From: Phycisphaeraceae bacterium
GTDB taxonomy: Bacteria; Planctomycetota; Phycisphaerae; Phycisphaerales; Phycisphaeraceae
Assembly (NCBI GenBank): GCA_028284155.1
Contig: JANQSF010000087.1
Location: forward strand, 1-56,652
Length of the DNA: 56,652 nucleotides
Direction: 5' to 3'
The translations under genes were made by a program, and so were the position numbers. Below the pieces are notes generated by a model. That model was not told the origin of the DNA, did no database searches, and saw nothing but the letters and a program-made list of their open reading frames with translations. Below, piece after piece: positions 42,048 through 49,510 of the stretch (its first letter is position 1; each line of letters begins with the position of its first letter).

Positions 42048-42740
42048 CTACTTGTTGGCCTTGCTCTTGTAGAGCCGTTTGGCCTCCTTGATCATCAACA
42101 GCCCCTTGTTGGCGCCGGGCACCGGGCCCTTGACCATCAAGAGGTTCTTGCTCTTGTCCCGCGCGACGATCTCCACACTACGGACCGTCACACGCTCGTC
42201 ACCCATGCGACCCGACATCCGGATGCCCTTCTTGGGCTTGCCCGTGCCGAGGTTGCTGGATCGGCCGCCGACCGAACCCGGCGAGCGGTGCTTCCGCTCC
42301 GTGCCGTGGCTGGCCAACTGGCCTTTGAAGTTCCACTTTTTCATCACACCGGCGTAGCCCTTGCCTTTGCTCGTGCCGGTGATGTCCACAAACTTGGTGT
42401 CTTCCAGCACCTCGAGCGTCACTTCCTGCCCAAGCTCGTACTCAGCGGCCTGGTCGGCCGAGATTCGGAACTCGCGGTGGTGACGCTTCGGCGTCAGGCC
42501 GGCCTTGTGGTCGTGCCCGATCAGTGGCATGGTCGTGTTGCGGCCCTTGATGTCTTCAAACGCGAGTTGGACCGCGTCGTAGCCGTCGGCCTTGCCGCCC
42601 TCTTCCGAAGGCTCAGCCGTCTTGATCTGGCTGACCTGACACGGGCCGGCCTCGATGACGGTGACGGGGACGTTGCGCCCGTTCTCGTCATAAAGACGGG
42701 TCATGCCGATTTTTCTACCGAGGATGACCGGTGCGGGCAT
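42048..42740 (-). CDS. rplC: 50S ribosomal protein uL3
   Basis: 230 residues. APVILGRKIGMTRLYDENGR start; FVDITGTSKGKGYAGVMKKW and SPGSVGGRSSNLGTGKPKKG are the conserved core that reaches toward the peptidyl transferase centre. Flanked by unusually large gaps: 194 bp to rplD and 356 bp from rpsJ. Confidence 0.97.
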   Translation of the reverse strand: MPAPVILGRKIGMTRLYDENGRNVPVTVIEAGPCQVSQIKTAEPSEEGGKADGYDAVQLAFEDIKGRNTTMPLIGHDHKAGLTPKRHHREFRISADQAAEYELGQEVTLEVLEDTKFVDITGTSKGKGYAGVMKKWNFKGQLASHGTERKHRSPGSVGGRSSNLGTGKPKKGIRMSGRMGDERVTVRSVEIVARDKSKNLLMVKGPVPGANKGLLMIKEAKRLYKSKANK

Positions 42741-43096
42741 CGGGGTAACCTCCGAGGGGCCAACCGACGGGCGGCGTCATGCCAGGCCTGCCCATGCAGG
42801 CTTCAACCCGTGGGTCGAGGATCGTCACCGGGCGTCGCATCCGTGGACGCTGCGGGAGAGGATCGCAACCCTGTATTGGTTCGGGATGTTGTCAGACGGG
42901 TGCCTGGGGGCGGCCCTTTGAACCCTTGTGGGGCAAAGGCCGCGGCGGGGCCGTCAATCTGTCTTGGTCGCCGGCTCCATACCGGCGTCCCCTGGACCGA
43001 GTGCGGGATCAGTCCCGCGAGCTTTGTCGGCCGGGCGTCATTGCCTAGCCGAAATGCGGAGTAAACTCCGCCGTTAAACTAAGGCCTGACCTGCGG
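42741..43096. other. 356-bp rpsJ-rplC gap with three small hairpins
   Basis: No gene seen. Hairpins: CGCCGG/CCGGCG (42969-42987), GCGGGA/TCCCGC (43003-43018) and GCGGAG/CTCCGC (43056-43071). Such a gap inside an S10 operon is unusual and could hold attenuation, processing or internal promoter signals. Confidence 0.6.
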
Positions 43097-43405
43097 TCAC
43101 GCCTTGATCTTCACGAACACGCCGGCCGGGACCACGAGGCGATTCAGGGCCTCAACCGTCCGGGCGTTGGGTTCGTAAATATCGATAATTCGTTTGTGCG
43201 TCCGGATTTCGAACTGCTCACGCGATTTCTTGTTCACGTGCGGCGAACGAAGCACCGTGTACCGCTCGATCCGCGTGGGCAGAGGGATCGGCCCCGAGAC
43301 CTTGGCGTTGGTCCGCTTCGCATGGTCCACGATCTCCTTGGCCGAGGCGTCCAGGGCCTGGTGGTCGTAGCTTTCCATGCGGATTCTGATCTTCGTCGCG
43401 GCCAT
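43097..43405 (-). CDS. rpsJ: 30S ribosomal protein uS10
   Basis: 102 residues. [20 protein letters not shown], then [20 protein letters not shown] and [19 protein letters not shown]. First gene of the cluster, with its own promoter about 75 bp upstream. The usual str genes (rpsL, rpsG, fusA, tuf) are not upstream. Confidence 0.97.
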   Translation of the reverse strand: MAATKIRIRMESYDHQALDASAKEIVDHAKRTNAKVSGPIPLPTRIERYTVLRSPHVNKKSREQFEIRTHKRIIDIYEPNARTVEALNRLVVPAGVFVKIKA

Positions 43406-43478
43406 CGTTGGGCTCGTTCCGGGTCCCGATCGTCACGGATAACACACCTCACCCAGCCTAACACCGGGCAAGACCGTG

Positions 43479-43506
43479 AGTTTACGGTGTTTAATCCGGT
43501 TGTCAA
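43479..43506 (-). promoter_or_regulatory. Promoter of the S10-spc-alpha cluster
   Basis: Minus strand: consensus TTGACA (43506-43501), 16-base spacer, TAAACT (43484-43479). It leaves a leader of about 70 bases before rpsJ. The strongest promoter match in the window, in the expected place. Confidence 0.75.
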
Positions 43507-43548
43507 ACCCACGACGTGAAAAAACAGCCGAATTCTGCACGACCTGCC

Positions 43549-43950
43549 TCACTCCGGTCGGCAGACCTCTTCAAGCACGTGCTCAGCCACGAAAATCGGT
43601 ACCTCCGTGGCGATGCCCAACGCGATCGCGTCGCTCGGGCGACTGTCGATCTCGATCACTTCGCCGTCGCGCTTCAGGAACAGCCGGGCGAAGAACGTGT
43701 GGTCGCGCAAGTCGTTGACGAGGATGTGGTCGAGCTGCCAGCCCAGTTCATCGATGATGTTGGCCAGCAGTTCGTGCGTCTGCGGCCGGGGCGGTGTCTG
43801 ACCCATCAGGCGACGCTCGATCGCGGCCGCCTCGTTCAGCCCAATGACGATCGGGAAGATCCGCTCGCCGTCCTGCTCGCGCAGCTCGACGATGTGCGTG
43901 TCATTCGTCTCGCGGATCAGGATGCGGGCCAATTCCATCGGCACGGGCAT
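43549..43950 (-). CDS. Bifunctional nuclease (BFN/DUF151) domain protein
   Basis: 133 residues from ATG 43950 (GGAG upstream; the frame is open to 44058 but runs into repeat sequence). Core motifs ILIRETNDTHIVELREQDGE, FPIVIGLNEAAAIERRLMGQ, THELLANIIDELGWQLDHIL and SRPSDAIALGIATEVPIFVA identify the family. Members form wedge-shaped trimers; some plant proteins of this family act as nucleases, while the bacterial role is poorly known. It sits immediately upstream of the ribosomal cluster on the same strand, about 145 bp from rpsJ, though it is transcribed toward it. Confidence 0.88.
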   Translation of the reverse strand: MPVPMELARILIRETNDTHIVELREQDGERIFPIVIGLNEAAAIERRLMGQTPPRPQTHELLANIIDELGWQLDHILVNDLRDHTFFARLFLKRDGEVIEIDSRPSDAIALGIATEVPIFVAEHVLEEVCRPE

Positions 43951-44027
43951 GGGGAGGCTCCGGGTGGGCGAACGACGGGGAGCGGGTTCAGGGCATTTTA
44001 GGGACGCGGGGAGATCGCTGCGCGATG

Positions 44028-44225
44028 AAAGCAGGAAACCAAGAGAACAGGAAAGCAAGAAATCGGAAAAACAGTAAACCGTTTAGCGGCGTGCCCGCAG
44101 GGCCGCCTTCTTCTGGACACACATGCCGACGGAATGCGGCCCTTTCGGGGGCGGGCACGCCGCTAAACGGGCAACAGCGCGCGACTCCGATTTCCTGTTC
44201 TCCTGTTTTCCTGATTTCCTGCTTT
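44028..44225. repeat. Nested inverted-repeat element sharing arms and core with 15396-15710
   Basis: Outer arms 44028-44067 and 44186-44225 are imperfect complements made of GCAGGAAA/ACAGGAAA words. Inner arms are exact: GTTTAGCGGCGTGCCCG at 44081-44097 and its complement at 44152-44168. The core GTTTAGCGGCGTGCCCGCAG and the following GGCCG-TTCTTCTGG are the same as in the 15.4-kb element. The right arm ends on the stop codon of the isomerase gene. Confidence 0.88.
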
Positions 44226-45264
44226 ACTGCACGCCCATCAGATGCTCCATCACCGCCAATTCCAACGCCTCGTAATCACCCGCCTCGCGGCATTGCAGCT
44301 CGACGTCGCGGTCCCAGGTGCGGACCTTTTCGAGCAGGTGCATGAACATTGCTTTGCTGTTGCTCAGGTGCTTCGTCGCCAACTCGGCTGGCTGGGTGCG
44401 CATCGCCTTGACGTCGAACGCGACCATCGCGCCTGTGTCGGCGAAGTTCGCTTCTTCCAGCACTTTGACCTGGTTGAACGCGACGCGCAGGTTCGCCGCG
44501 CCGAACGACTTGTCCTGGTCGTACTTCAAGCCGTTCTGGTCGTTCAGGTGGACCGACCAAAGTTTGCCGAAGCTCAGCGCGAACGCCATGTCGTCGGACG
44601 GGTCGAGGCCGGCAAGCAAGCTGTGCGCGGTTTCGATCAACGCGCCAACGCGCGACGGGTTCGCCGTTTGGCTGGCCAACGCCAGCGCGTGGCCGATCGT
44701 CGGCAAGTAGGCGTGATCCATCGGCTCGTTCGGCTTCGGCTCGATCGCGATGCGGATGTCCGGGTCGTGTTCGAGGATCGCGTTGACCGCCTCGACCAGT
44801 CGGCCGTGCGCCGCGACGGCGTCTTTCGCTTCGCGGATATACGTGCCCTCGCGCGCCAGCCAGAGCACGAGGATGTCGGTCCCCAGGGCGCGACACACAT
44901 CGGCACATCGCTTCGACCGATCGATCGCCCACTGCCGAACGGCTGGGTCGTTGGCGGTGAACCCGCCGTCCGCCCCGCGCGGGTCTTCCCACAACCGCGG
45001 CGCAGCCAATTCGGTCACCAGCCCTTCGCCCTCGAGCATCGCCTTGAGCGCCCCTGCCTCCTGCTCGACCTGAGCGGCCGACTTGCTGTCGATGTCCGGC
45101 ACGGCGTCGTCGTCGTGCAGCATGATCGCGTCGAACCCCAGCCCCTTGAACTGTTTGACCTTGTCCGCGAATTCAAGGGTCGGCCGAATCGCCGGCCCGA
45201 ACGGGTCAGCCCCCTCGTGGATGTTCCACGGGCCGAATGAGAACGTGTAATCAGCGGGCATCAT
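44224..45264 (-). CDS. Xylose isomerase-like TIM-barrel enzyme
   Basis: 346 residues. Interconverts an aldose and ketose using two divalent metal ions. Recognisable elements: FDAIMLHDDDAVP (catalytic His region), DGGFTANDPAVRQWAIDRSK, IEPKPNEPMDHAYLP (Glu/Lys), IETAHSLLAGLDP, SVHLNDQNGLKYDQDKSFGA and VAFDVKAMRTQP. Several positions differ from classical XylA (for example VLWLAREGTY where XylA has a double Gly before REG), and the protein is about 40 residues short. Another sugar specificity is therefore possible and no symbol is given. No xylulokinase or sugar transporter is adjacent. Start could be either of two adjacent ATGs. Confidence 0.8.
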   Translation of the reverse strand: MMPADYTFSFGPWNIHEGADPFGPAIRPTLEFADKVKQFKGLGFDAIMLHDDDAVPDIDSKSAAQVEQEAGALKAMLEGEGLVTELAAPRLWEDPRGADGGFTANDPAVRQWAIDRSKRCADVCRALGTDILVLWLAREGTYIREAKDAVAAHGRLVEAVNAILEHDPDIRIAIEPKPNEPMDHAYLPTIGHALALASQTANPSRVGALIETAHSLLAGLDPSDDMAFALSFGKLWSVHLNDQNGLKYDQDKSFGAANLRVAFNQVKVLEEANFADTGAMVAFDVKAMRTQPAELATKHLSNSKAMFMHLLEKVRTWDRDVELQCREAGDYEALELAVMEHLMGVQ

Positions 45265-45394
45265 GGGGTCCTCGAGAGGGCGTCACATCAGTTCGATTAC
45301 AATGGGCGGGGATTCTAACGCATCCCATTCCCGCCCGTCGATACCAAGTTGGGCCGCCTACGATTGAGGGGGGAATGAGAAGGAGAATTACACG

Positions 45395-46189
45395 ATGAAA
45401 ACCGGTGAATGGAGCCGAAGCCGGTACTGGCTCTGCCACTTCCTGCACAACCGCCACACGCGGGCGTCTGTCGATCCCTCACAAGTCGGTGAAGACGCTC
45501 AGCCATTGGCCGGCGCGTTGAACGCCTGGAGCACAGCCAGCCTCGCGGCCGCGTCGGGCAACCGCCGCACCATCGAGCGCGCGGCCGACCGCTGCGCCGA
45601 CGACCCAGCATTCGTCCAGTCGCTCCGCCTGTTCGTCAAAGAGCAACAGTATCACGCGACCCTCCTGCGCGACGCGGCCGGTGCGCGGAAGACCCCCAGT
45701 TGGCGGTCGCGTTGGACAGAGGCAACGGTCAACGGCCTGCGACGAACGTTCACGCTGCGATTCGAGCTGGCCATCCTCATGCTCAATCAACTCGTCGCCG
45801 TCACGCTCAGCCGACTCGTCCTCGCGGCGACGACCGACGCGGCACTCCGCGCAATCGCCGAACAGCTCCTGCACGACGCCCGCCGACACGTCGCCTTTCA
45901 CAGCGAACGGCTGACCACGGAGTTCGTCGATTTCAACTTCGTCCGCCGGAACCTGCGCCGTTGGCGTCTGCGTTTGATGTGTTTTGCCGCGCTCGTCATC
46001 GCGGCAGTGCAGTATCGGCGACTATTCCGAGCCGCCGGCACGTCGCCGGTGACGTTCCTGCAGTCGGGTTGGACGAGTTTCAACCACGTGCTCGAGCGCA
46101 TGGTCCCCTACCGCCGCGCCGCCCTGCTCCGCCGCCTGACCCGCCTCCGCCAACACCGCTACGACGCCCCCGACGTCGCAAGCATCTAG
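45395..46189 (+). CDS. Ferritin-like-fold protein, possibly lacking metal ligands
   Basis: 264 residues with AAGGAGA before ATG 45395. The pattern SLRLFVKEQQYHATLLRDAA ... RFELAILMLNQL ... LLHDARRHVAFHSERLTTEF resembles the two helix pairs of ferritin-like di-iron proteins, which usually carry E-x-x-H. Here the residue three before each His is Gln and Ala; only Glu and Asp at -4 remain. It may bind metal differently or not at all. The C-terminal part has a hydrophobic helix (LMCFAALVIAAVQY) and a basic tail. The TAG stop overlaps the first base of a CUUG-hairpin repeat. Confidence 0.7.
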   Translation: MKTGEWSRSRYWLCHFLHNRHTRASVDPSQVGEDAQPLAGALNAWSTASLAAASGNRRTIERAADRCADDPAFVQSLRLFVKEQQYHATLLRDAAGARKTPSWRSRWTEATVNGLRRTFTLRFELAILMLNQLVAVTLSRLVLAATTDAALRAIAEQLLHDARRHVAFHSERLTTEFVDFNFVRRNLRRWRLRLMCFAALVIAAVQYRRLFRAAGTSPVTFLQSGWTSFNHVLERMVPYRRAALLRRLTRLRQHRYDAPDVASI

Positions 46190-46207
46190 CCGCTTGCGGC
46201 TTAACGC
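46189..46207 (+). repeat. CUUG-hairpin repeat, copy 7
   Basis: Plus strand GCCGCTTGCGGCTTAACGC, one change from the consensus. It begins on the last base of the stop codon of the preceding plus-strand gene. Confidence 0.85.
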
Positions 46208-46355
46208 GGCTCCCGAAGCTCGCCCCGAAGCCCCAGCCCGCCCTCCTGGCGACCGCGAACCATCCCCTTCTGTCTTTTGATTCCCGTCCCCTGTCTCCCG
46301 TCGCCCGTCCCCTGTCTCCCATCTCCTGACCCCTCCCACCGCCCCCAACCCCGCC
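46208..46355. other. Gap with iterated CCCGTCCCCTGTCTC words
   Basis: 46276-46325 is made of repeated CCGTCCCCTGTCTCCC-type units; the rest is C-rich. No gene seen. It lies directly upstream of the promoter at 46356. Confidence 0.5.
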
Positions 46356-46384
46356 TTGCCACCCCCCAAACGATCCTGTACAAT
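46356..46384 (+). promoter_or_regulatory. Promoter of the membrane-anchored HTH gene
   Basis: TTGCCA (46356-46361), 17-base spacer, TACAAT (46379-46384). It gives a leader of about 105 bases before ATG 46495. Confidence 0.65.
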
Positions 46385-46494
46385 CCCAAGGCTAAACCGC
46401 TCACCCGGTTGACCTTGCACCCGCCCCACCGCCGCCGGGTTCTGACGGACTCCGTCAAAACCACGCGCGGCAGACGATCCAGGAGCGTCCGACC

Positions 46495-47415
46495 ATGGCC
46501 AAGATGTTCTACACCATCGAAGAGACCTGCGAGAAGCTCGGCCTGTCCGAAGAGGAAGTCCGCCAGCTCTCTTCCGATGGCAAGCTGCAACAGTTCCGCG
46601 ACCGCGACAAGCTCATGTTCAAGCGCGACCAGGTCGACGCTTTCGCCGCTGAGCGCAGCGCCGAAGCCGAGATGGACGCGACCGACGAACTCGACCTGGC
46701 CGACCTCGACTCCGGCGTCGATCAGATCGACCTGTCGGAAGAGCCGGCCCCCGCCCCAAGCGGCGACAAGAGCCAGGACTCGCGGATGCGCACCGGCATC
46801 AGTGTGTTCGACGCCGACGAGATCGAGATGGCTGACCCGCTGGCGCAAACCGTGGTCACCGAAGGCGGCGACGACGACGACCTCGTGCTCGAGAGCGTCG
46901 GCTCCGGCTCCGGCCTGCTCGACCTCACACGCGAAAGCGACGACACCAGCCTCGGCGCTGAATTGCTCGACGAGATCTACCCCGGCTCCGGCGAGGGCTC
47001 GGACATCGCGCTCGACCTGCCTTCCAGTTCCGGCTCGTTCGACAGCCCCGTGGCCATCGAACCCAGCGGCACTGGACTGGACAACCTCCAACCCCTCGGC
47101 GCCGCGCCGGTCGCGATGGCCCCCGCGCAACCGCCGACGATCGTCGTCGAGCAGGACCCGTGGGACCCGGCCGGCAGCGCGATGACCGTCGGCTTCCTGT
47201 TCCCCGCCGCCATCGGCGCGGTGCTCTGCCTGATGGTCATGGTCGGTGTCGTGATCGGCATCCCCGACACGCTCGTCGATCAACTGACCCGCGAAAAGAA
47301 CTACCCGATCTACATCCTCGCCGGCCTGCTGGTCTTCGCCCTGCTGCTCGGCCTGGCCGGCTTCTTCATCGGCAAGTCGCGCTACATGAAGGTGCAGCGG
47401 CAGCAGTCGTACTGA
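46495..47415 (+). CDS. Membrane-anchored protein with N-terminal excisionase-type HTH domain
   Basis: 306 residues. Residues 5-50 (YTIEETCEKLGLSEEEVRQL, then SSDGKLQQFRDRDKLMFKRD) match a MerR/excisionase-like helix-turn-helix. Residues ~56-225 form a long acidic, Ser/Gly/Asp-rich linker with repeated DL/DLA motifs (ELDLADLDSGVDQIDLSEE). Residues 231-255 and 271-293 are two membrane helices, and the last 13 residues are basic. This places the HTH in the cytoplasm, tethered to the membrane. It may act as a regulator released or moved on a signal; target unknown. It has a good promoter and is followed 19 bp later by another membrane protein. Confidence 0.82.
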   Translation: MAKMFYTIEETCEKLGLSEEEVRQLSSDGKLQQFRDRDKLMFKRDQVDAFAAERSAEAEMDATDELDLADLDSGVDQIDLSEEPAPAPSGDKSQDSRMRTGISVFDADEIEMADPLAQTVVTEGGDDDDLVLESVGSGSGLLDLTRESDDTSLGAELLDEIYPGSGEGSDIALDLPSSSGSFDSPVAIEPSGTGLDNLQPLGAAPVAMAPAQPPTIVVEQDPWDPAGSAMTVGFLFPAAIGAVLCLMVMVGVVIGIPDTLVDQLTREKNYPIYILAGLLVFALLLGLAGFFIGKSRYMKVQRQQSY

Positions 47416-47434
47416 GGCTGCACACACCTGTCGC

Positions 47435-47884
47435 ATGACATCCCCGCTCATGCACTTTGACATCAGAGCAACGAACACGACCACCCGTCAGCGCGTCGAC
47501 TTGACGTTGCAGGCCCGTGATCTTCAAAGCGCTTACGACACCGCCACATCTCTCGGACTCGACGTCCATCATGTGGCCCCTGTGCAAGAGGCGTCCAGCC
47601 CCACTGAGCAAGCCGATCAACCTTCCCCATCTGGATTCAAGCTCACGCGCACTCAATGGCTTTTGATCGCGATCGTCCTGGCGATGGTGTTGCTGTCGGT
47701 TGTCATACCGATTCTTGCGATCGTTTGGTTCATGCACGGTTTTCAAAGCAACCTTGACCAGGCCATCAAGGCGGAAGAAGCGCAACAGATAGCCGAGCAA
47801 CAACGACTCCGGGAACTGCAAACCGCAGAGTATGAGAGGTTGAGAGCGTTGGGTTTTGAAGTAACCGAGCCGACCAGCGAGTAG
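47435..47884 (+). CDS. Single-span membrane protein, function unknown
   Basis: 149 residues. Soluble N-terminal part (MHFDIRATNTTTRQRVDLTL), one long hydrophobic helix (WLLIAIVLAMVLLSVVIPIL) around residues 75-97, then a coiled-coil-like Glu/Gln/Arg-rich tail (AEEAQQIAEQQRLRELQTAE). It is 19 bp downstream of the HTH membrane protein and probably co-transcribed; a partnership between the two is plausible but unproven. Confidence 0.65.
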   Translation: MTSPLMHFDIRATNTTTRQRVDLTLQARDLQSAYDTATSLGLDVHHVAPVQEASSPTEQADQPSPSGFKLTRTQWLLIAIVLAMVLLSVVIPILAIVWFMHGFQSNLDQAIKAEEAQQIAEQQRLRELQTAEYERLRALGFEVTEPTSE

Positions 47885-47960
47885 GATTTCAATACAACGT
47901 CACGTCACGTCATCTCACCTCATAGCTCGACCAAAGGGCCGGCCCGTGTTCATTCCAAGA

Positions 47961-47978
47961 CCGCTTGCGGCTTAGCGC
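47961..47978 (+). repeat. CUUG-hairpin repeat, copy 8
   Basis: Plus strand CCGCTTGCGGCTTAGCGC, 77 bases after the upstream stop; the first base of the consensus is changed to A. Confidence 0.8.
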
Positions 47979-48068
47979 AGTTCCCCATCAGGTCAATTCG
48001 ATCGATGACGATTACGATTACGACCACGATGGCATACCTTTAACCTATCCGACGATCCCGAATACACC

Positions 48069-48803
48069 ATGTACCTCACTTCCTACGGCCGACCCCAGTG
48101 GCTGACCATCATCATCGCCTGCCTCGCCGTTGCCGCGATCCCCGTGATCATCAACGTCAACCTGTGGTGGGCGTCGGTGATCCCGGTCGCCGTCATGTTC
48201 GCCCTGCTTAGTTTCTTCCGTGACCCGCAACGGGCCACGCCGCAGCAGCGCAACGTCATGACCAGCCCGGCTGACGGCAAGGTCAGTTCCGTGCACGAAG
48301 TCGAACTCTTCGAGCCGTTCGGCGAAGGCGCGATGTGCGTCCGCGTCTTCATGAGCGTGCTCAACGTCCACGTCAACCGCGCCCCCTGCTACTGCAAGGT
48401 CGGTGAGAAAACGCACAAACCCGGCAATTTCATCAGCGCACTGCGGCCCGAGTCGGCTGAGGAAAACGAGTCGCTGATGATGATCCTGCACCACCCAACC
48501 AAAGGCCACCCCGTCGCGGCTGTGCGCCAGGTCGCCGGCCGACTGGCGCGCAACATCGTCAACCCGACCGAAGCCGGCACCGTCCTGCAACGCGGCGAAC
48601 GGTTCGGCATGATCAAGTTCGGCTCAACGGCTGAGCTTTACATCCCACGTAGCGTCTCGCCCCGCATCGCCGTCGGCGTTGGTCAAACCGTCCTGTCCGG
48701 CAAAACGATCCTCGCCGAAATCAGCCCGCCAATGGAAGACCTCCACGAACGCGGGAACGAAGTTGTCGCACAGGTCGATGAGGAAGAGCCGGTCGCGACA
48801 TGA
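48069..48803 (+). CDS. psd: Phosphatidylserine decarboxylase
   Basis: 244 residues, short (archaeal/Gram-positive-like) form. Makes phosphatidylethanolamine from phosphatidylserine at the membrane. Two N-terminal membrane segments (LTIIIACLAVAAIPVIINVN and WWASVIPVAVMFALL), then FFRDPQR, SPADGKVSSVHEVE, RVFMSVLNVHVNRAP and ERFGMIKFGSTAELYIP. The FGST triplet is the self-cleavage site that generates the pyruvoyl cofactor at Ser. CdsA/PssA partners are not adjacent. Confidence 0.92.
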   Translation: MYLTSYGRPQWLTIIIACLAVAAIPVIINVNLWWASVIPVAVMFALLSFFRDPQRATPQQRNVMTSPADGKVSSVHEVELFEPFGEGAMCVRVFMSVLNVHVNRAPCYCKVGEKTHKPGNFISALRPESAEENESLMMILHHPTKGHPVAAVRQVAGRLARNIVNPTEAGTVLQRGERFGMIKFGSTAELYIPRSVSPRIAVGVGQTVLSGKTILAEISPPMEDLHERGNEVVAQVDEEEPVAT

Positions 48804-48819
48804 CTCGCTCGATGGGGGC

Positions 48820-48956
48820 CTGTGAATAAGCGAAGCGTTTCACGGATTTGGCGCTGCTTGACTTTGAAGTGGGGCAGACATTCCTGTCTGCCTGTTGGTC
48901 GAACGACAGACAGGAATGTCTGCCCCACTGCCGTGAAACGCTTCGCTTATTCACAG
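48820..48956. repeat. Nested perfect inverted-repeat element
   Basis: Outer arms of 26 bp (48820-48845, 48931-48956) are exact complements and include GAATAAGCGAAGCGTTTCAC. Inner arms of 23 bp (48868-48890, 48907-48929) are also exact and include GGGGCAGACATTCCTGTCTG. The element fills the gap between two convergent genes and may serve as a terminator. Confidence 0.9.
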
Positions 48957-48974
48957 CTGCTCGCCGTTCAATAG

Positions 48975-49448
48975 TCATGCGGTGTAATACGACTTTGGGT
49001 CATAGTCGATAGCGTCCGCAGCTATGACATTTCGTTGACGGTCGAGCACATCTCGAACATAGTCCAAGACGGAATCGTGCACGATGTCATCTGCGATGTG
49101 ACTTGGCACTGATCCCCAGCCCACGTTGTAGACCTTGTGGTTACCCGTTTCAGGATCGGCGAGCGTATCAAGCAGAACTACCCCGCCATCGTGGTGGTTG
49201 TACAAAACGATGAACTGTTTAGGCAGTTGAAGTTGCTCACGCGCGGCTTGAGTATCCGTCACGGTTTCATCGAGCGATGAAATGCCCGTCGCATGCCAAT
49301 AGCCGTATTCTCGGAGCAACCATCGGATGTCAACAGGCAGGCGAATGCCCAGCAACTCTTCAGCGGCATCGAGTGATTGATCCGTTTCAGGAAGATGACC
49401 GCGAAACCAACGCGCATTGTCTTCGACGAACTGACGAAAGGAATTCAT
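48975..49448 (-). CDS. SMI1/KNR4 (SUKH) family protein
   Basis: 157 residues. LDAAEELLGIRLPVDIRWLL then REYGYWH is the SUKH N-terminal signature; PKQFIVLYNHHDGGVVLLDT and the aromatic C-terminal stretch complete the fold. Often an immunity protein, but no toxin gene is adjacent. It is only distantly related to the copy at 21133. Start ATG 49448. Confidence 0.75.
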   Translation of the reverse strand: MNSFRQFVEDNARWFRGHLPETDQSLDAAEELLGIRLPVDIRWLLREYGYWHATGISSLDETVTDTQAAREQLQLPKQFIVLYNHHDGGVVLLDTLADPETGNHKVYNVGWGSVPSHIADDIVHDSVLDYVRDVLDRQRNVIAADAIDYDPKSYYTA

Positions 49449-49510
49449 AAGGATTTGGTAGTTGCAGTACTCGGACCGGATTCAGAATTAACCCACTCAG
49501 CCCCGCACAT

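Noticed and set aside
41901..43064. Long plus-strand open frame opposite rplC
   Set aside because: A mirror of the GC-rich minus-strand gene: no start signal, no recognisable domain, antisense to a certain ribosomal gene.
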